NCBI RefSeq assembly: GCF_003385185.1
Contig: NZ_PQHZ01000052.1
Location: 1-41,986 of the forward strand
DNA length: 41,986 nt
Direction: 5' to 3'
Source: Amycolatopsis palatopharyngis
GTDB taxonomy: Bacteria; Actinomycetota; Actinomycetes; Mycobacteriales; Pseudonocardiaceae
Shown: piece by piece, positions 39,760 to 41,986 of the stretch
Numbering within the stretch: the first letter of the stretch is position 1
How the letters are laid out: the number at the start of each line of letters is the position of its first letter
Position numbers and translations under genes: made by a program
Notes under the pieces: model-generated
The model's input: only the letters and a program-made list of their open reading frames with translations
What the model was told of the DNA's origin: nothing
Databases searched by the model: none

Positions 39760-41418
39760 ATGCCCGAGCACTCACCCCGGCCCCGGCCACCGAAAAAGGC
39801 CCGCACCAAGCTGCGGCAGACCGCGGAGAAGGCGTTCGGCTTGAGCCGGTTGCGCCCGGAACAACTGGCCGCCATGGAGCAACTGCTCGAGGGCAGGGAC
39901 GTGCTCGTCGTCATGCCCACCGGTTCCGGGAAGTCCGCCATCTACCAGGTTCCCGCGCTGGAACTGCCGGGGCCGACGGTGGTGGTGTCACCCCTGATCG
40001 CGCTGCAGCGGGATCAGGTCAACTCGCTGGAGGAAAGCGCGGCTCCGGAAGCGGTGGCGGTGAACTCGGCCCAAGGTGCGCAGGACAGTACGCAGGCCTG
40101 GAAGGCGATCGGCAACGGCAACGCCGAGTACATCTTCCTCGCACCGGAACAACTGGCCAAGGAGGATGTGCTCGGCGAGCTCCAGCGGGCGCGGCCGACC
40201 CTGTTCGTGGTCGACGAGGCGCACTGCGTGTCCGCGTGGGGGCATGATTTCCGGCCCGACTACCTGCGTCTGCGACATGCGATCGGCCGGCTCGGTCACC
40301 CGAGGGTGCTGGCGCTCACGGCCACCGCGGGCGGGCCGATCCGCGAGGACATCGTCGGTCACCTCGGCATGTCCGATCCGGTCCGCATCGTCGCCGGTTT
40401 CGACCGGCCGAACCTGTACCTGCAGGTCCGGCACGCGGGCGAGGCCGTCGACAAACTCACCTACGTCGCGGACTGGGTCGAGTCCGCACCGAAGCCGGGC
40501 CTCGTCTACGCGGCGACCCGCAGGGACACCGAACGCTGCGCGGAGGCGCTGACCGATCGTGGGGTGCGGGCGGCGGCGTTCCACGCCGGGCTCAAGCAGG
40601 GGGAACGCAAGGACATCCAGGAAGAGTTCATGGCCGACCACCTCGAGGTCGTGGTCGCGACGTCGGCCTTCGGCATGGGCATCGACAAGCCGAATGTGCG
40701 CTTCGTGGCGCATGCGTCGGTACCCGAGTCGCTGGACTCCTACTACCAGCAGATCGGCAGGGCGGGCCGGGACGACCAGCGCGCCGACGCCGTGCTGTTC
40801 TACCGCCCTGAGGACCTCGGGTTGCAACGGTTCCTCACCGCGCGACCGCTCGACCCTGCCGACGTCAAGGAGGTCGCCGAGGCCGTTCAGGACCACAACG
40901 GGCCGGTGAGCCCGACGGAAGTGGACCGCGAGGTCGACCAGTCCAGGCGTAAGGCGATGAACAGTCTCAACCTGCTGGAGCAGGCGGATGTCGTGCGAAC
41001 CACCGACCGGGGCCGGTTCGACTACGACGACGAGGACATCGCACCTGAGGACGCGGCCGAGCAGGCGGCCGAGGTGTCCGCGAAACGAAAGCAGCTCGAC
41101 CGCTCGCGGATCGACGTACTGCGCAACTACGCCGAGACCGCGTCCTGCCGGCGTCAGTTCCTGCTGGGTTACTTCGGAGAGTCGCTGGAGCGGCCGTGCG
41201 GCTTCTGTGACACCTGCGACGCGGGCACGGCGCAGGCGCATGCCGCTCCAGCGGACACCGAGTTCCCCGCGGACAGCAGGGTCCGGCACCCGGAGTGGGG
41301 CCAGGGCACCGTGGTCAACCAGGAGGCAGACCGGATCACCGTCCTGTTCGACGACGAGGGCTACCGCACGCTCTCGCTGGCCGCCGTGCACGAGAACGAC
41401 CTGCTTGCCGCGGACTGA
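39760..41418 (+). CDS. recQ: ATP-dependent DNA helicase RecQ (short type)
   Basis: This 552-residue superfamily 2 helicase unwinds DNA 3' to 5' in recombination and repair. Motif I VMPTGSGKSAIYQVPAL, motif II VVDEAHCVSAWGHDFRPDY, TATAGG (III), ATSAFGMGIDKPNVRFVAH (V) and QQIGRAGRD (VI) are visible. The zinc-binding end has CRRQFLLGYFGES and CGFCDTC. No HRDC domain follows; a short SH3/CarD-like beta segment (VRHPEWGQGTVVNQ, then ITVLFDDEGYRTL) ends the protein. ATG 39760 is preferred over an upstream GTG at 39586, whose extra 58 residues look non-coding and overlap the minus-strand hypothetical. The start remains open. Confidence 0.92.
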   Translation: MPEHSPRPRPPKKARTKLRQTAEKAFGLSRLRPEQLAAMEQLLEGRDVLVVMPTGSGKSAIYQVPALELPGPTVVVSPLIALQRDQVNSLEESAAPEAVAVNSAQGAQDSTQAWKAIGNGNAEYIFLAPEQLAKEDVLGELQRARPTLFVVDEAHCVSAWGHDFRPDYLRLRHAIGRLGHPRVLALTATAGGPIREDIVGHLGMSDPVRIVAGFDRPNLYLQVRHAGEAVDKLTYVADWVESAPKPGLVYAATRRDTERCAEALTDRGVRAAAFHAGLKQGERKDIQEEFMADHLEVVVATSAFGMGIDKPNVRFVAHASVPESLDSYYQQIGRAGRDDQRADAVLFYRPEDLGLQRFLTARPLDPADVKEVAEAVQDHNGPVSPTEVDREVDQSRRKAMNSLNLLEQADVVRTTDRGRFDYDDEDIAPEDAAEQAAEVSAKRKQLDRSRIDVLRNYAETASCRRQFLLGYFGESLERPCGFCDTCDAGTAQAHAAPADTEFPADSRVRHPEWGQGTVVNQEADRITVLFDDEGYRTLSLAAVHENDLLAAD

Positions 41419-41510
41419 GGCACGCCTTCGCTCGTCCGGATGCCGGCTACCCGTCCGGCTCATCGGAAACGGGAGGAACCGCCCACCCATCCAGGGAAGC
41501 ACGAAGAGTC

Positions 41511-41522
41511 ATATCGCGATAT
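41511..41522. promoter_or_regulatory. Perfect AT-rich palindrome ATATCGCGATAT
   Basis: This 12-bp perfect palindrome stands out in a GC-rich region, 92 bases after the recQ stop and about 95 bases before the Cys-rich micro-peptide gene. It has the form of an operator for a dimeric repressor. No regulator is assigned. Confidence 0.45.
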
Positions 41523-41556
41523 CAACATGAATCACCCGGCAAGCGGTACGGGGACC

Positions 41557-41569
41557 GGTAAGGCTTACC
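41557..41569. promoter_or_regulatory. DtxR/IdeR-like palindromic operator candidate
   Basis: GGTAAG-G-CTTACC is a perfect 13-bp palindrome. Compared with the 19-bp iron-box consensus of DtxR/IdeR regulators, 13 positions agree, including 11 of the 13 central ones. A TANNNT -10-like sequence (TACCTT, 41570-41575) begins right after it. It lies 36-48 bases before the possible starts of the Cys-rich peptide. Confidence 0.4.
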
Positions 41570-41605
41570 TACCTTGGAGGCTGTCCTGACCTCAGCGGCG
41601 AAGGG

Positions 41606-41686
41606 ATGGTGATTCGCATGGGCGGATGTAACTGTTGCAGCTCGTGCACAGGCTCGGGTTGCGGCTGCTGTAGCAGCTGCGGCTGA
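41606..41686 (+). CDS. Cysteine-rich micro-peptide (metallothionein-like)
   Basis: This frame encodes 26 residues from ATG 41606, or 22 from ATG 41618, followed by TGA. Eight residues are Cys, in two nearly identical blocks, CNCCSSC and CGCCSSC, joined by TGSG; the rest are Gly, Ser, Thr and Asn. AAGGG precedes ATG 41606 directly and lies 12 bases before ATG 41618, so the ribosome-binding site is imperfect. The density and spacing of Cys suggest metal binding as in metallothioneins. A peptide modified after translation is an alternative. A palindromic operator-like site precedes it and a long hairpin follows 12 bases after the stop, which supports an independent gene. Confidence 0.6.
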   Translation: MVIRMGGCNCCSSCTGSGCGCCSSCG

Positions 41687-41698
41687 CCTCAGGTTGTT

Positions 41699-41753
41699 GT
41701 TCCCCAATGTGGCATTGGGGACGTTGAACGTCCCGAATGCCACATTGGGGAAC
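41699..41753. terminator. Long inverted repeat (27-bp arms), terminator-like
   Basis: The arms 41699-41725 and 41727-41753 pair with a single mismatch and almost no loop (the tip is TGA). The sequence begins GTTCCCCAATGTGGCATT. It lies between the micro-peptide and the convergent acyl-CoA dehydrogenase and could end both transcripts, or it may be a dispersed repeat element. Confidence 0.8.
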
Positions 41754-41760
41754 TTCCCGC

Positions 41761-41806
41761 AGGCGACCGGGGCTGCCGTCCGGAGGCGACCGGGACTGCC
41801 GTCTGG
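41761..41806. repeat. Tandem duplication of a 23-bp unit
   Basis: Two adjacent copies begin AGGCGACCGGG and differ at two positions (41761-41783 and 41784-41806). A looser GC-rich repetition (GGCGCTGCNGCCTG) follows to about 41840. Confidence 0.7.
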
Positions 41807-41843
41807 GGCGCTGCCGCCTGCCGCTGGGCGCTGCTGCCTGGGG

Positions 41844-41986
41844 TCAGCCCTTGAGGAGTTGGCGGGCCATCACCAGCCGCTGGATCTGGTTGGTGCCCTC
41901 ATAGATCTGGGTGATCTTCGCGTCCCGCATCATCCGCTCCACCGGGAAGTCCCGCGTGTACCCCGCACCACCGAACAACTGCACCG
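41844..41986 (-). CDS. Acyl-CoA dehydrogenase, C-terminal end (partial)
   Basis: The reverse strand reads VQLFGGAGYTRDFPVERMMR, then DAKITQIYEGTNQIQRLVMA and RQLLKG before the stop. This is the conserved C-terminus of acyl-CoA dehydrogenases; the Glu in IYEGTNQIQ is the usual catalytic base position. The enzyme oxidises acyl-CoA to enoyl-CoA with FAD in beta-oxidation or branched-chain amino acid breakdown. About 46 residues are inside the window, and the rest lies beyond its right end. Confidence 0.93.
   Translation of the reverse strand, partial: VQLFGGAGYTRDFPVERMMRDAKITQIYEGTNQIQRLVMARQLLKG

Noticed and set aside
39988..41502. A 504-codon frame antisense to recQ
   Set aside because: Shadow of the helicase gene; no motif or start signal.
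1..41986. Prophage, insertion sequence or genomic island borders
   Set aside because: No integrase, transposase, tRNA or flanking direct repeat was seen; GC content looks even apart from short intergenic sites.

Overview
The window is about 42 kb of very GC-rich, gene-dense chromosome from a Gram-positive actinomycete. Family content (aa3-type cytochrome oxidase, an anti-sigma/SigF-type sigma pair, ANTAR, DUF4383, DUF3618/DUF4235, SPW-repeat, ChaB and GH15 proteins), frequent GTG starts and 4-bp GTGA/ATGA gene overlaps point to a Pseudonocardiaceae-like genus (Amycolatopsis, Saccharomonospora or Prauserella type). The genus is an inference. I see no rRNA, tRNA, CRISPR array, insertion sequence or prophage.

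Left part (1-8.2 kb): three copies of a 22-bp palindrome, a helix-turn-helix regulator (-), then a secreted discoidin/FN3/metallophosphatase/PKD protein followed by an MFS transporter and a beta-propeller protein, cytochrome c oxidase subunit I (-), and a small DUF4383 membrane protein.

Heptose locus 1 (8.3-20.1 kb): two glycosyltransferases and an aldehyde dehydrogenase; a ClpC-like AAA+ chaperone on the opposite strand; then a tight operon gmhB-like phosphatase, GT9, gmhA isomerase, hldE bifunctional kinase/adenylyltransferase, SDR and a second GT9. Together these could convert sedoheptulose 7-phosphate to ADP-heptose and transfer it to an acceptor. A Gram-positive cell has no lipopolysaccharide, so the acceptor is unknown.

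Stress and housekeeping block (20.2-32.1 kb): small membrane protein, extended SDR, anti-sigma factor, SigF/SigB-family sigma factor and topoisomerase IB (coupled by overlaps), DUF3618/DUF4235, a BON-methyltransferase fusion, SPW and VKOR membrane proteins, two ZIP-like proteins, a channel-like protein with no recognisable selectivity filter, a degenerate GmhA paralogue, and a GAF-ANTAR gene interrupted by an early amber codon.

Heptose locus 2 (32.1-36.3 kb): GT9 and ChaB/Rho-N (-), diverging from a second hldE and a GT2 (+). It has no phosphatase, and its nearest GmhA-like gene has lost key residues, so it probably borrows the isomerase and phosphatase of locus 1. Right part (36.3-42 kb): GH15 glucosidase (-), SDR (+), a small hypothetical (-), RecQ helicase (+), an unusual Cys-rich micro-peptide gene with a palindromic operator-like site and a long hairpin, and the C-terminal end of an acyl-CoA dehydrogenase (-).

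A recurring theme is sequence resembling SigF/SigB promoters (GTTT or GNNT, 14-16 bases, GGGTA or close variants) in front of many of these genes, including the gmhB operon and, in weaker form, hldE2. This suggests that the sigma factor encoded here may control much of its own neighbourhood, including the heptose loci.
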